From positions 1 to 64,000 of the forward strand of contig CBFHWB010000001.1 in the NCBI GenBank assembly GCA_965659285.1: a stretch of DNA of 64,000 nucleotides, given 5' to 3'. How positions within the stretch are numbered: position 1 is the first letter of the stretch; each line of letters starts with the position of its first letter. The stretch comes from UBA8108 sp965659285. Its GTDB lineage: Bacteria; Planctomycetota; UBA8108. The position numbers and the translations under genes are program-made. Shown here in pieces: positions 55,301-63,276 of this stretch. The notes under the pieces were generated by a model. That model worked only from the letters and a program-made list of their open reading frames with translations. It made no database searches and was not told the DNA's origin.

Positions 55301-57991
55301 GCCCTCCGGCCCCAGGTCGATGAGGTGATCGGCCTGGGCCAGCACATCCACCTGGTGCTCGATCATGACAACCCCGTGTCCCCGGTCTACCAGCCCGTGA
55401 AGAACATCGAGCAGTCGGCGAATATCGTCGAGGTGGAGCCCCGTGGTCGGCTCATCCAGGAGAAAGAGCAGCCTTCCTTCCCCGCGGGTCATCAGCACCC
55501 TGGATGCCAGCTTCAGGCGCTGGGCCTCGCCGCCGGAGAGAGTGTTGAGCGGCTGTCCAAGCTGCAGGTAGCCGAGCCCCAGGGAACCGAGGAAACGGAG
55601 CCTCTCCGCGAGCCTCTCCTCATGGCTGAAAAAGACAGCCGCATCGTCGATGGTCAGTTGGAGAACCTCGTGAACATTGAGCTCCCCGTACCTGATCCCC
55701 AGCACCTCCTGCCGGAACCTGCGTCCGTCACAGGCCTCACAGGTCAGCGTGACATCGGACAGGAACTGCATCTCGATCTGGACAACCCCCGCCCCCTTGC
55801 ATTCCTCGCAGCGACCGCCCTTCACATTGAAGCTGAAGGCGCCGGCGTCAAAGCCGGCCTCGCGAGCCTCATCCGTGGCGGCGAAGAGCTTGCGGATTCG
55901 GTCAAAAACCTTCGTATAGGTCGCCGGATTACCCCTGGGGGTCTTTCCGATGGGCGACTGGTCGACCAGCACGACCTCATCGACCAGCTCCAGGCCGCGA
56001 ATGGAATCCACGAGCACCTCTCCCTCAACCGCCAGGCCCTGTTCCCGCTGCCAGTGACGCCAGAGAACCTGGTGGACCAGGGAGCTTTTGCCGGAGCCGG
56101 AGACCCCGCTGACGGCGGTGAAGACGTCGACCGGGATATCGACATCAAGATCCCGAAGGTTGTTCTCACGCGCCCCGGCAATCGCCAGGCAACGGGAAGC
56201 CTTCACCTTGCGGCGCTTGCGTGAGGCGGCAGCCACCCGGGACTCTCCCCTGAGGTAGGCACCGGTGAGCGAATCCCCGCTCGAGATGATCTTTCCGACA
56301 GACCCCTCAGCCACCACCTCGCCTCCAGCGCTTCCGGACCCGGGCCCCATGTCGATCACATGATCGGCGGCGGCGACAATCTCCGGATCATGCTCCACCA
56401 CCACCACCGTATTGCCGCGGTCACGCACCTGGCGCAGAATCTCGAGCAGGCGCGCGTTATCCCTCGCATGCAGCCCAATGGAGGGCTCGTCGAGAACGAA
56501 GAGCGTGTCCACCAGCGAGGCTCCGAGAGCCGCGGTCAGGTTCACCCGCTCCACCTCCCCTCCGGAGAGCGTACGGGACTGGCGGTCGAGCGACAGGTAG
56601 CCGAGGCCGACGGAGTCCAGGTAACCGAGCCGGGAGGAGATCTCCTCCACCACGAGGCGCTCAGGCCTCTGCAGCTTCCCGGCTGCAAGCTCGGCCAGGA
56701 TCCTGACGCCGGCGAGCACCGGCAGCTTCCAGAACTCCGGCAGCGTCATTCCGCCTACGCGAAAGCAGAAGGCCTCAGGCCTCAGGCGACCGCCGCGGCA
56801 GGATGGACACTCGTTGAAGCCGCGGTAGCGCGACAGGAACACTCGCACGTGCATCCTGTACTTCTTCTTTTCGAGGCTGCGAAAAAAACCTTTCACCCCG
56901 GCCCAACCGCTCCCGCCGCCGTCGATGACGAAGGCTCTGTCCTCCCTGGAGAGCTCCTCCCAGGGAACATCCATGTCGAGTCCCCGCGCCTCGCAGGCTT
57001 TCCTGCATTTCGTACGCCAGCGGCCTGAACGCCGGCCCTTGCTCTTCCACGGCTTGATGGCACCTGAATTGAGTGACAGGCGGCGGTCGGGAACGACCAG
57101 CCCCCAGTCGATCTCGATGATCCTGCCAAACCCGCGGCACTCCTTGCAGGCTCCATAGGGCGTATTGAAGGAGAAAAGACCGGGAGTAGGATTCGGCAAG
57201 GCCACATCGCAGGCGGAGCAGCGCAGTCCGCGCGTAAAGTCCCTCGATCCCCTCGAGGTAAGAAGTCTCATCCTTCCATGGGCTACCTTGAAGGCCTGCT
57301 CGATGGAATCTACGCGCCGCTGTCGCGAGGCGGATTTTTTCGAGAGACGGTCGACGACAATGTCCACCCGTCCGTCCTCGAGATCACCAGCCTCGAGATC
57401 AGTGATACGAACAACCTCCCCGCCGCGAAGAAAGCGCAGAAACCCCTGTCCCTGGAAGGCCGCCGAGATGACCTCTAACGACTCGAAGCCTCCGAGGGGA
57501 ACGGGAGCTACGATGAGAACGGGCCAGTCCGAATCTTTGAGGGCCGCGAGGCTCTCGAGCACTGCGGTGGTATTCTCAGGCTCGACCTCCTCTGCGCACT
57601 GCGGACAATAGCCTCGTGAGCAGCGTGAATACAGCAGCTTGAGGTAGTCGTTGATTCCGGTCATGGTGCCCACCGTCGAACGTGAAGTCTTCACCGCGCC
57701 GGACTGGTCGATGGCGACCGCCGGGGGGATTCCATCGATCGAGTCCGCGTCCGGCCGGGTAAAGCGGTCAAGGAACTGCCTGGTATAGGCGGAAAACGTC
57801 TCGACGTAGCGGCGCTGCCCCTCGGCATAGAGCGTATCGAAGGCCAGGCTGGATTTCCCCGAACCGCTCACACCCGTAATCACGGTGAGCTTGCCCAGGG
57901 GGATATCGATATCGATATCCCTCAAGTTGTTCTGACGAAGTCCGCGCAGCCGAATGGCGGCGTCGCCGTTACAGGAGTTCCTTGCGCACAT
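52331..57991 (-). CDS. uvrA: Tandemly duplicated (double-length) excinuclease ABC subunit A
   Basis: 1886 residues, about twice the normal 940. Four complete ABC units are present: Walker A motifs near residues 39, 629, 979 and 1574 (GVSGSGKSS, GVSGSGKSS, GLSGSGKSS, GVSGAGKST) and four LSGGE signatures (TLSGGEVERVNL, TLSGGEAQRLKL, TLSGGEAQRIRL, TLSGGEAQRVKL). Each half also keeps UvrA zinc-binding segments (CKEC and CEEC...CEAC; CGEC and CDAC...CEVC). The halves are clearly diverged, so this is an old fusion acting as a covalent pseudo-dimer in nucleotide excision repair. Chlamydiae and planctomycetes are known for such fusions. All ATPase sites look intact. Confidence 0.95.
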   Translation of the reverse strand: MCARNSCNGDAAIRLRGLRQNNLRDIDIDIPLGKLTVITGVSGSGKSSLAFDTLYAEGQRRYVETFSAYTRQFLDRFTRPDADSIDGIPPAVAIDQSGAVKTSRSTVGTMTGINDYLKLLYSRCSRGYCPQCAEEVEPENTTAVLESLAALKDSDWPVLIVAPVPLGGFESLEVISAAFQGQGFLRFLRGGEVVRITDLEAGDLEDGRVDIVVDRLSKKSASRQRRVDSIEQAFKVAHGRMRLLTSRGSRDFTRGLRCSACDVALPNPTPGLFSFNTPYGACKECRGFGRIIEIDWGLVVPDRRLSLNSGAIKPWKSKGRRSGRWRTKCRKACEARGLDMDVPWEELSREDRAFVIDGGGSGWAGVKGFFRSLEKKKYRMHVRVFLSRYRGFNECPSCRGGRLRPEAFCFRVGGMTLPEFWKLPVLAGVRILAELAAGKLQRPERLVVEEISSRLGYLDSVGLGYLSLDRQSRTLSGGEVERVNLTAALGASLVDTLFVLDEPSIGLHARDNARLLEILRQVRDRGNTVVVVEHDPEIVAAADHVIDMGPGSGSAGGEVVAEGSVGKIISSGDSLTGAYLRGESRVAAASRKRRKVKASRCLAIAGARENNLRDLDVDIPVDVFTAVSGVSGSGKSSLVHQVLWRHWQREQGLAVEGEVLVDSIRGLELVDEVVLVDQSPIGKTPRGNPATYTKVFDRIRKLFAATDEAREAGFDAGAFSFNVKGGRCEECKGAGVVQIEMQFLSDVTLTCEACDGRRFRQEVLGIRYGELNVHEVLQLTIDDAAVFFSHEERLAERLRFLGSLGLGYLQLGQPLNTLSGGEAQRLKLASRVLMTRGEGRLLFLLDEPTTGLHLDDIRRLLDVLHGLVDRGHGVVMIEHQVDVLAQADHLIDLGPEGGDGGGRLVASGSPEEVAAVKDSITGRWVGEALRAAGKSTAGRKASRRSSRRKNVIRVVGARENNLKNINVEIPRNAFVVVTGLSGSGKSSLLYDIVFSEGQRRYLDCLSPYARQFVEDLHRPDIDHLEGIPPAVAIEQRTTVGGRKSTVGTVTEVYHFLRLLFTRAGAQVCPGCDVEAVPRSFDEILERVRELASGGGALLAPVIRGKKGFHHTVLSKARAEGIIEARIDDGWIEIPEEELRLDRHKLHDIDLVLGRFSSAGKNAGVDLSRTLLRALELGRGVVRFVDDQGEETLLSRNRSCPSCGRDFDEPDPRNFSFHSRHGACGECSGYGAFYRLDPLKLIENWDAPLEAKRNGPLTFLDEPPFGRGFRRAFLAELAGISGLPTDGRDLSRWGKRALGILLEGKGRSGFPGLVPMVDELLGDLEPDDRDRYLARKGSEMVCPACDGSRIARRWGAVRVGGKSIGEMTRLSVEELSLALGALEVKERDRPVVDPILVEIASRLDFLREVGLDYLALNRSANTLSGGEAQRIRLASALGSNLRGACYILDEPTIGLHPRDNERLLETLRDLRDKGNSVYVIEHDDATIEAADHVIDMGPGPGRHGGEVVVQGALDEIISDKTSETARYFRDRDNRSFELAAEPLDDSPCLEIRGATLHNLKDIDVKIPMGAVTVVTGVSGAGKSTLVRDLLEESIRRQFRGLRDPVAGVREVVGVELVESLREVDQRPIGRTPRSTPATYVGFWNRIRQIFASTPAARARGWEARRFSFNVADGRCDACSGQGRKRMEMNFLPDMTVDCEVCLGRRFNPETLEIIYNGKSIADVLELTVEEGVRFFDSFRDLTRPLRALDSLGLGYLTLGQPSTTLSGGEAQRVKLAVELSKTTRGAGLYLFDEPTTGLHMRDVARLVEVLTELAAAGHAVVVIEHNLEVIAGADWLIDLGPGGGDAGGELLYQGPAAGLLAGAPESPTASCLEAFTGKSRESCDLAV

Positions 57992-58029
57992 GGTCTCGAT
58001 TTACCCGACCTGCCGGAAAATGCAAGCTT

Positions 58030-58602
58030 TCAGGGGGTGCTCCTCTCCCGGAGTTCCCTCGTAAGATAGTCCGTCAGCTCCTCAAAAGAACCAGCCAGCG
58101 GCGCGGCGCCATCCGGGAACCCGGCTATGTCGCCCTCCTCACCCAGCCAGCAGATGAGAGGCCTGCCGTACTCGAGCGCCAGCTCGACCTCCGAGCGGGT
58201 GCCGGCCCCGCCCGGCAGGGCGACAATGACATCGGCGGAGAGCACGTTCAGATGATTTCGGCTCATTGGATCGCGGCCCCGCTCACCGCTGAGGGGAAGA
58301 TGGGTCCGGATCGGTATCTCGACCCAATGATTGGGATAGCCCCCGGGAGAACCGCGTCCTCCAGCTCCGGGGCTTCCGGGAAGTATACCGATCGACCGGC
58401 CATCCCGGCCTTCAACCGAATGGAAGGCCCGGCTCACAGACGCCATTACCCCGGCTCCGCCGCCAGTCAGGAGATGGCAGCCGTTCGCGCCGATCCACTC
58501 GCCCAGCGGGCCGGCCAGCTCGCCGTGTTCTTCCTTTCCTGAGCCCATCACGGCCACAATGGGCTGACGAAGATCCCCTGCGGTGCTATATTCATCCTTC
58601 AT
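58030..58602 (-). CDS. LOG-family (TIGR00725-like) nucleotide-binding protein
   Basis: 190 residues from the ATG at 58600-58602, with GGAGAG about ten bases upstream; the frame is open 17 codons further. Rossmann-like fold with IVAVMGSGKEEH, LLTGGGAGVMASVSRAF and the LOG signature LPGGAGTRSEVELAL. Members were once labelled lysine decarboxylases; characterised ones are nucleoside-monophosphate phosphoribohydrolases (cytokinin LOG) or molybdenum-cofactor carriers. The branch here has the shortened PGGxGT motif of TIGR00725, so function is open. Its start codon shares the CATG palindrome with the divergent CPBP gene. Confidence 0.82.
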   Translation of the reverse strand: MKDEYSTAGDLRQPIVAVMGSGKEEHGELAGPLGEWIGANGCHLLTGGGAGVMASVSRAFHSVEGRDGRSIGILPGSPGAGGRGSPGGYPNHWVEIPIRTHLPLSGERGRDPMSRNHLNVLSADVIVALPGGAGTRSEVELALEYGRPLICWLGEEGDIAGFPDGAAPLAGSFEELTDYLTRELRERSTP

Positions 58603-59257
58603 GAATGACTCTCTCCAAATGACCCCGCGCTCCGTCTTCCTGGGAGGTCTCATCCTCGAGGCCGCCCTGGTCGTTATCGCAATCCTGGTCAGCTACCTGT
58701 TCTTCGATACCCCCCTGCTGAACCCCATCGGCTTCGATCGAGAGGGACTGCTCACAGGAATCGCCGCAAGCCTGCCCATGGTAGCCTATTTCTTCTTTTC
58801 ACTGTCAGCATTCGGACGGAATCTCGCGCCCCTCAAACGTATCTACGACCTGCTCAGAAGAATGCTCTCACGAGCGCTGATCGAGATGCCCGCCTGGCAG
58901 ATCGTTCTCCTGGGCATGGCGGCGGGAATCGGCGAGGAGTGTCTCTTCCGCGGGGTTCTTCAGCCTGTTGTCGAAGGCTGGACATCCCCCCTGACCGCAA
59001 TCCTCCTGACCGGCCTCATCTTCGGATTGCTGCACGCGCTCACACCCGCCTATTTCATCCTCGCCACCATCCTGTCGATCTACTTCGGCTTCCTGGTCAA
59101 CTACACGGGCAACCTGATGACACCGATACTTGCCCACGGCCTTTACGATGTCGTCGGATTCCTCCTTCTCAAACGTCTCTTCCTGAAAGACTCACCGTAC
59201 GCAGAGAACGGCGACGGTGAAAAACACGAGGAAGAAGCCGAGGCTCCCGGCGACTAG
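58601..59257 (+). CDS. CPBP-family intramembrane metalloprotease
   Basis: 218 residues from the ATG at 58601 (an ATG at 58619 is an alternative; neither has a clear ribosome site). About six helices. The three CPBP/Abi motifs are intact: EECLFRG (EExxxR) in GEECLFRGVLQP, FGLLHA (FxxxH) and a third with H in LAHGLYDVVGF. This family includes the CAAX protease Rce1-like enzymes and putative bacteriocin-immunity proteins; substrates are seldom known. The gene is bounded by an overlapping start (CATG with the LOG gene) and an overlapping stop (CTAG with the HIT gene). Confidence 0.88.
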   Translation: MNDSLQMTPRSVFLGGLILEAALVVIAILVSYLFFDTPLLNPIGFDREGLLTGIAASLPMVAYFFFSLSAFGRNLAPLKRIYDLLRRMLSRALIEMPAWQIVLLGMAAGIGEECLFRGVLQPVVEGWTSPLTAILLTGLIFGLLHALTPAYFILATILSIYFGFLVNYTGNLMTPILAHGLYDVVGFLLLKRLFLKDSPYAENGDGEKHEEEAEAPGD

Positions 59258-59589
59258 CCCGGCGGCCAGGCAAGCTCGCGGCCGCCCAGCAGGTGAACAT
59301 GCAGGTGAAAGACGGACTGCCCCGCCCCCTCACCGTTGTTGGTCACCAGGCGGTAGTCCTCGAGTTCTTCCCGCCGAGCCACCTCGGCAGCCACCCAGAG
59401 CAGGTGGCCGAGCAGTTCCCTGTCCTCTTTCTCCATATCCGCAACCTTGACAATCGGCTTGCGGGGAATGATGAGGACATGGGTCGGAGCCTGGGGCTGG
59501 ATATCCCGGAAGGCGAGTGCCCTCTCGTCCTCGTAGACGATGTCGGCAGGAATCTCCTTGTCGATGATCTTCTGGAATATGGTGCTCAT
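59254..59589 (-). CDS. HIT-family nucleotide-binding hydrolase (HinT-like)
   Basis: 111 residues. IFQKIIDKEIPADIVYEDE is the usual HinT N-terminus and the histidine triad is HLHVHLLGG near the C-terminus, with the NNGEGAGQSVFHLH lead-in. HinT enzymes hydrolyse adenosine phosphoramidates and aminoacyl-adenylates in the cytosol. Complete and of normal length. Its TAG overlaps that of the convergent CPBP gene in the palindrome CTAG at 59254-59257. Confidence 0.95.
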   Translation of the reverse strand: MSTIFQKIIDKEIPADIVYEDERALAFRDIQPQAPTHVLIIPRKPIVKVADMEKEDRELLGHLLWVAAEVARREELEDYRLVTNNGEGAGQSVFHLHVHLLGGRELAWPPG

Positions 59590-59774
59590 GGACGACTCTC
59601 CTTAGCTCTTCTCCACGGCAAACCCGGCAGGGTTCGCCGTCCGGCATTGGACTTAGCGGAGCCCAAATGCGAAAATACCTGTGCCTAAGGTGCACTGAAA
59701 ACCGGACCATGTCCACGATGCGATAGGACGGGCTCCGGACGCCGACATCTTCACCGAGAGCGAGAGGCGAATCG

Positions 59775-61223
59775 ATGAGCGAAAGCCAGACCGGGAAGAG
59801 AAGACATTCCAGGCGCGCGGCCATCCGCGCCGGAGCTATCGGACTCGCTGGACTCGGGCTGGCGGAATTCAAGGCTCTTCGCGCCGAGGCCGAAAAGAAC
59901 CCCGACGCTGCGACACCGAAGGCGCGCTCGGTCATCTATATCTTTCTCTCCGGCGGCCTCTCACAAATCGACAGCTTCGACATGAAGCCCGACGCGAAAA
60001 AAGAATTCCGCGGATCCTTCAAGCCGATCCCCACCGCGACGACTGGAATCCAGGTCTGTGAGCACCTGCCTCTTCTCGCCAGGCGAAGCGAATCCTGGTC
60101 CATCTGCAGATCGATGACCCATCCCTTCAACGAACACTCCGAGGGGCACATGGTCATGCTCTCGGGGCGCAGCGACCTGCCCCCGGCCTTCGATCTCAAC
60201 AAGCCCAAGGAGAGCGACTGGCCGGCGATCGGGGCCATAGCCAACCAGCTCGTCAAGCCCAAGGGCGTCATGCCGTCCTCCGTCGTGCTTCCTGAACGGC
60301 TCGTTCACAGGACCGGACGGGTCATCCCGGGACAGTTCGGTGGAGTGATGGGAAACCAGGCAGCGCCCTGGTTCATCGAGGCCTCGACCTTCAACAGCAA
60401 ATCCTACGGAGCCTACCCCGAGTTCACATTCCATCATGAAAAGGGCACCCAGAAGAGATCGAACGACCTCTTCAATATTCCCCAGCTATCGCTCTCCGAG
60501 GATCTCTCGAGGACCAGGCTGCGTCGGCGAATAGAGGTGCTCGAATCCATCAACTCCCAGCAACAATCACTCCAGCGCGCGCGCCCGGTACAGGAGTTCC
60601 GGCGCTACCACGACCTGGCCCTCGGGCTGCTCGGCGACCCGAAGACCCGGGGCGCCTTTGACATCAACGACGCGGATTCAGCGACCCTCGAGCGCTACGG
60701 AAACAACTCCTTCGGCTGGTCCCTGCTGACCGCCCGCAAGCTGGTCGAGAACGGGGTCAACCTGGTCCAGGTCAACCTGGGAAACAACGAGACCTGGGAT
60801 ACCCATGTCAACGCCTTCCCGAACCTCGAGAAATACCTCTTCCCACCGATGGATCGTGCTGTCTCGGCGCTCCTCGATGATCTCGGCGAGCGCGGCCTCC
60901 TCGAGGAAACCCTCCTGGTCATGGCCGGTGAGTTCGGCAGGACGCCGAAGATCTTCAGCATCGGTAAGGGAAAGCCTCCGGGTCGCGATCACTGGGGAGC
61001 GGTTCAGACGGTCTGGTTCGCCGGAGGCGGAGTCCAGGGCGGACGTATCATAGGCTCTTCGGATGCCGAGGGAGGCCAGCCGAAAGACAATCCCCAGAAG
61101 CCCGAGAACATGGCCGCGACGATGTTCTCGGCCCTGGGAATACCCCGCGACGGACACTGGATGGAGCGCCGTGGCCGTCCGCACCCGGTGTACTCAGCCG
61201 ACCCGATTGAAGGACTTCTCTGA
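59775..61223 (+). CDS. DUF1501 protein with twin-arginine signal
   Basis: 482 residues. The N-terminus has paired arginines (GKRRHSRRAAIRAGAIGLAG), consistent with Tat export. The body is alkaline-phosphatase/sulfatase-fold-like DUF1501: SVIYIFLSGGLSQIDSFDMKP, a PFNEHSEGHMVMLSGR segment, VNLGNNETWDTHVNAFPNLE and VMAGEFGRTPKI followed by GRDHWG, which carry the conserved metal-binding-type residues. Planctomycetes encode many copies, often paired with DUF1549/DUF1553 cytochrome-like proteins, but here the neighbour is an FG-GAP/UnbV protein. The substrate is unknown. Start chosen by AGAGG nine bases upstream. Confidence 0.92.
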   Translation: MSESQTGKRRHSRRAAIRAGAIGLAGLGLAEFKALRAEAEKNPDAATPKARSVIYIFLSGGLSQIDSFDMKPDAKKEFRGSFKPIPTATTGIQVCEHLPLLARRSESWSICRSMTHPFNEHSEGHMVMLSGRSDLPPAFDLNKPKESDWPAIGAIANQLVKPKGVMPSSVVLPERLVHRTGRVIPGQFGGVMGNQAAPWFIEASTFNSKSYGAYPEFTFHHEKGTQKRSNDLFNIPQLSLSEDLSRTRLRRRIEVLESINSQQQSLQRARPVQEFRRYHDLALGLLGDPKTRGAFDINDADSATLERYGNNSFGWSLLTARKLVENGVNLVQVNLGNNETWDTHVNAFPNLEKYLFPPMDRAVSALLDDLGERGLLEETLLVMAGEFGRTPKIFSIGKGKPPGRDHWGAVQTVWFAGGGVQGGRIIGSSDAEGGQPKDNPQKPENMAATMFSALGIPRDGHWMERRGRPHPVYSADPIEGLL

Positions 61224-61227
61224 GAAA

Positions 61228-63276
61228 TCACTCGTCGAGCTGGTTGAGCAGCTTCCTGGCTCCAGGGTGGCCGGGCTCCCGTTCCAGATAGCCGCGCAAC
61301 AGCGAGCGGGCCCGCCCCTCACTGCCAAGCCGGATGTAGAGCTTTGCCAGGTTCAAATGGGCGGCGGGTTCGGCGGGCACCAGCGAGATGGACTTCTGAA
61401 AAGCCGAGATAGCTCCATCCGCCTCACCGAGGGCCTGGAGAACAAGTCCCAGGTTGTTGTGGCCGGAGGCATAGTCGGGATCGACCCGCACCGAGGTTTC
61501 GCACATCTTCCTGGCCTCCTTGAATCGACCGCTCTCGGCGAGTATGACACCGAGGTTACTCCACAGCTCGGGATCTTTCGAATCGAGGGCCACCGCCTTT
61601 TCATACATCTCCCGGGCTCCCTTGAGATCACCAGTTGACCGACAGACGGCTCCGAGACGTTTGTAGCCGGCGACCAGGCCGGGCTCGAGGCGGATCACCT
61701 CTTCAAACCGCTTTCGCGCGCGCTCCGGAGCCCCTACCGTCAGCTCGATATTACCGATATTGATCAGCGACTCGATGTGTCCCGGTCTCAATTCGAGCAC
61801 CTTGTTGAACACCCGGTAGGAATCCTCCAGATGTCCCTGCCTGGCGAGAGCGACCCCCAGGTTGGCCGCCGCGTCGATAAATTCCGGTTGGACCTCGAGA
61901 ACTCCTTCGAAGGCCTTTCGAGCGGACCCGAGCTTTCCCGCCCTCAGATGGATGAGACCGATATTGTAGAGAGCTTCGGTCTCGCCAGGGCGTCGAACCA
62001 GGGTGCGCTCAAAAGCCTCGAGGCCATAGGCCGGCAGGCCTGCCTCCAGGTAGGACACGCCAAGCTGGAATTCGTTTCGGAACCAGTCCGAGGAGTAATA
62101 TTTCCCGGGAAAAGGAAGTCCTTTCTCCAGCCGCCCCCGCGGAGCCGCGGGGATACCGGCCGCGTCTTCGCTCAGAGACGCCCAGCCCACCCGGCCCTCG
62201 TAGATCCGCACCAGGTCTCCGGCTGAATTGAGCAGCAGGGTGCAGGGAAGTCTCAGCCCTCTCGGCCAGCGCACGACCTCCTCAACAAGCACCGAAAGCG
62301 CCAGCAGGTCCTCTGGCCCCGCGAAGGCGGCCGGAAAGCCGGCCTTTCGAACGAGCTCGGCGGTCTTCTCCGCCCCCCGGTTGGATTCACCTGTAACGAT
62401 CAGGACAGGGAGAGTGGAGCCCGAGGCGGAACGCTCTTTCTTCCACTCCGAGAGCTCGAGCACACAACTCGAACACTCAGGGGACCAGAGGTTCAGCGCC
62501 AGCGGAGCGCCCCTGTACTTGAGGAGCGACGACCTTTTACCGGCAAGGTTACGCAACTGCAGCCCCGGCAAGGTGACGGGGTCCAGCAGCCAGACCCTCC
62601 TGGAGTCCGGCGAGGCGCGGCTGAAGACTGGCGCGGAAGGCGCGGGCTCCTGCCCGCTGCGCTGGCCGAAAGGGCGAAGGGAGGGTTTCTTCGCACCCTC
62701 TCGCAGGAAAACCTCCCGATCGGCGGGAAGATCCCTGAAAACCTGGACCAGCCCCGAAGGCCAGGTGACCTCCAGGCTGTCAACCTTGAGCGAGTCGCCA
62801 ATCCCGAAGAAGAGCTCCGGTGAATTCTGGGAGAGAAAACCCGAGCCGGCCCGAAGCTCCTTCACCCTGCGCTTGCCGCCATGGCGGATCACGACCCTGG
62901 CACCGATTCCCTGGCGGTTGGACCGGCTGCCCTCGAGCCTGACCTTGAGGCGATGAAACGCAGCCCTTGAATCATTGCGCAGGATCCTGACCTGCGGCGC
63001 GTTGCGGTTCTTGACCAGGAGATCAGGGTCACCATCACGGTCATAGTCCCAGACAGCCAGTCCCCGGCCATCTTCGAGGTAATCGAGCCCTGAAATCGCG
63101 GACTGGTTGACGAACCTGAAATCGCCCGCTCCGGCGAAGAAGCAGTTGCGCTCAAACCCCGACCAGGAGCCACCGGACCGGATCAACCTGTTGATGGCCT
63201 CCCAGGCGCCCTCGTACCTGGAGAGACGGCTTTTCACCCCGGTAGCCCGCGACACGACCTGTCGCCAGAAGAAACT
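61228..63276 (-). CDS. UnbV-redoxin-TPR segment, 3' part of a gene broken by in-frame TGA
   Basis: Continues the frame of the upstream FG-GAP segment after a TGA at 63277-63279; the first internal start codon lies at 63253-63255 (675 residues from there). Domains: the end of the FG-GAP propeller (SFERNC-type motif, here SWSGFERNCFFAG, and GLAVWDYDRDGDPDLLVKN); the ASPIC/UnbV domain (RQGIGARVVIRHGGKR); a TlpA-like redoxin domain with an intact CXXC (SPECSSCVLEL); and at least seven TPR units (AAANLGVALARQGHLEDSY and similar) to the C-terminus. The first seven codons after the TGA (SFFWRQV) match what normally follows in this family, so the gene should be one. It converges with the DUF1501 gene, the stops four bases apart. 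Confidence 0.85.
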   Translation of the reverse strand, partial: SFFWRQVVSRATGVKSRLSRYEGAWEAINRLIRSGGSWSGFERNCFFAGAGDFRFVNQSAISGLDYLEDGRGLAVWDYDRDGDPDLLVKNRNAPQVRILRNDSRAAFHRLKVRLEGSRSNRQGIGARVVIRHGGKRRVKELRAGSGFLSQNSPELFFGIGDSLKVDSLEVTWPSGLVQVFRDLPADREVFLREGAKKPSLRPFGQRSGQEPAPSAPVFSRASPDSRRVWLLDPVTLPGLQLRNLAGKRSSLLKYRGAPLALNLWSPECSSCVLELSEWKKERSASGSTLPVLIVTGESNRGAEKTAELVRKAGFPAAFAGPEDLLALSVLVEEVVRWPRGLRLPCTLLLNSAGDLVRIYEGRVGWASLSEDAAGIPAAPRGRLEKGLPFPGKYYSSDWFRNEFQLGVSYLEAGLPAYGLEAFERTLVRRPGETEALYNIGLIHLRAGKLGSARKAFEGVLEVQPEFIDAAANLGVALARQGHLEDSYRVFNKVLELRPGHIESLINIGNIELTVGAPERARKRFEEVIRLEPGLVAGYKRLGAVCRSTGDLKGAREMYEKAVALDSKDPELWSNLGVILAESGRFKEARKMCETSVRVDPDYASGHNNLGLVLQALGEADGAISAFQKSISLVPAEPAAHLNLAKLYIRLGSEGRARSLLRGYLEREPGHPGARKLLNQLDE

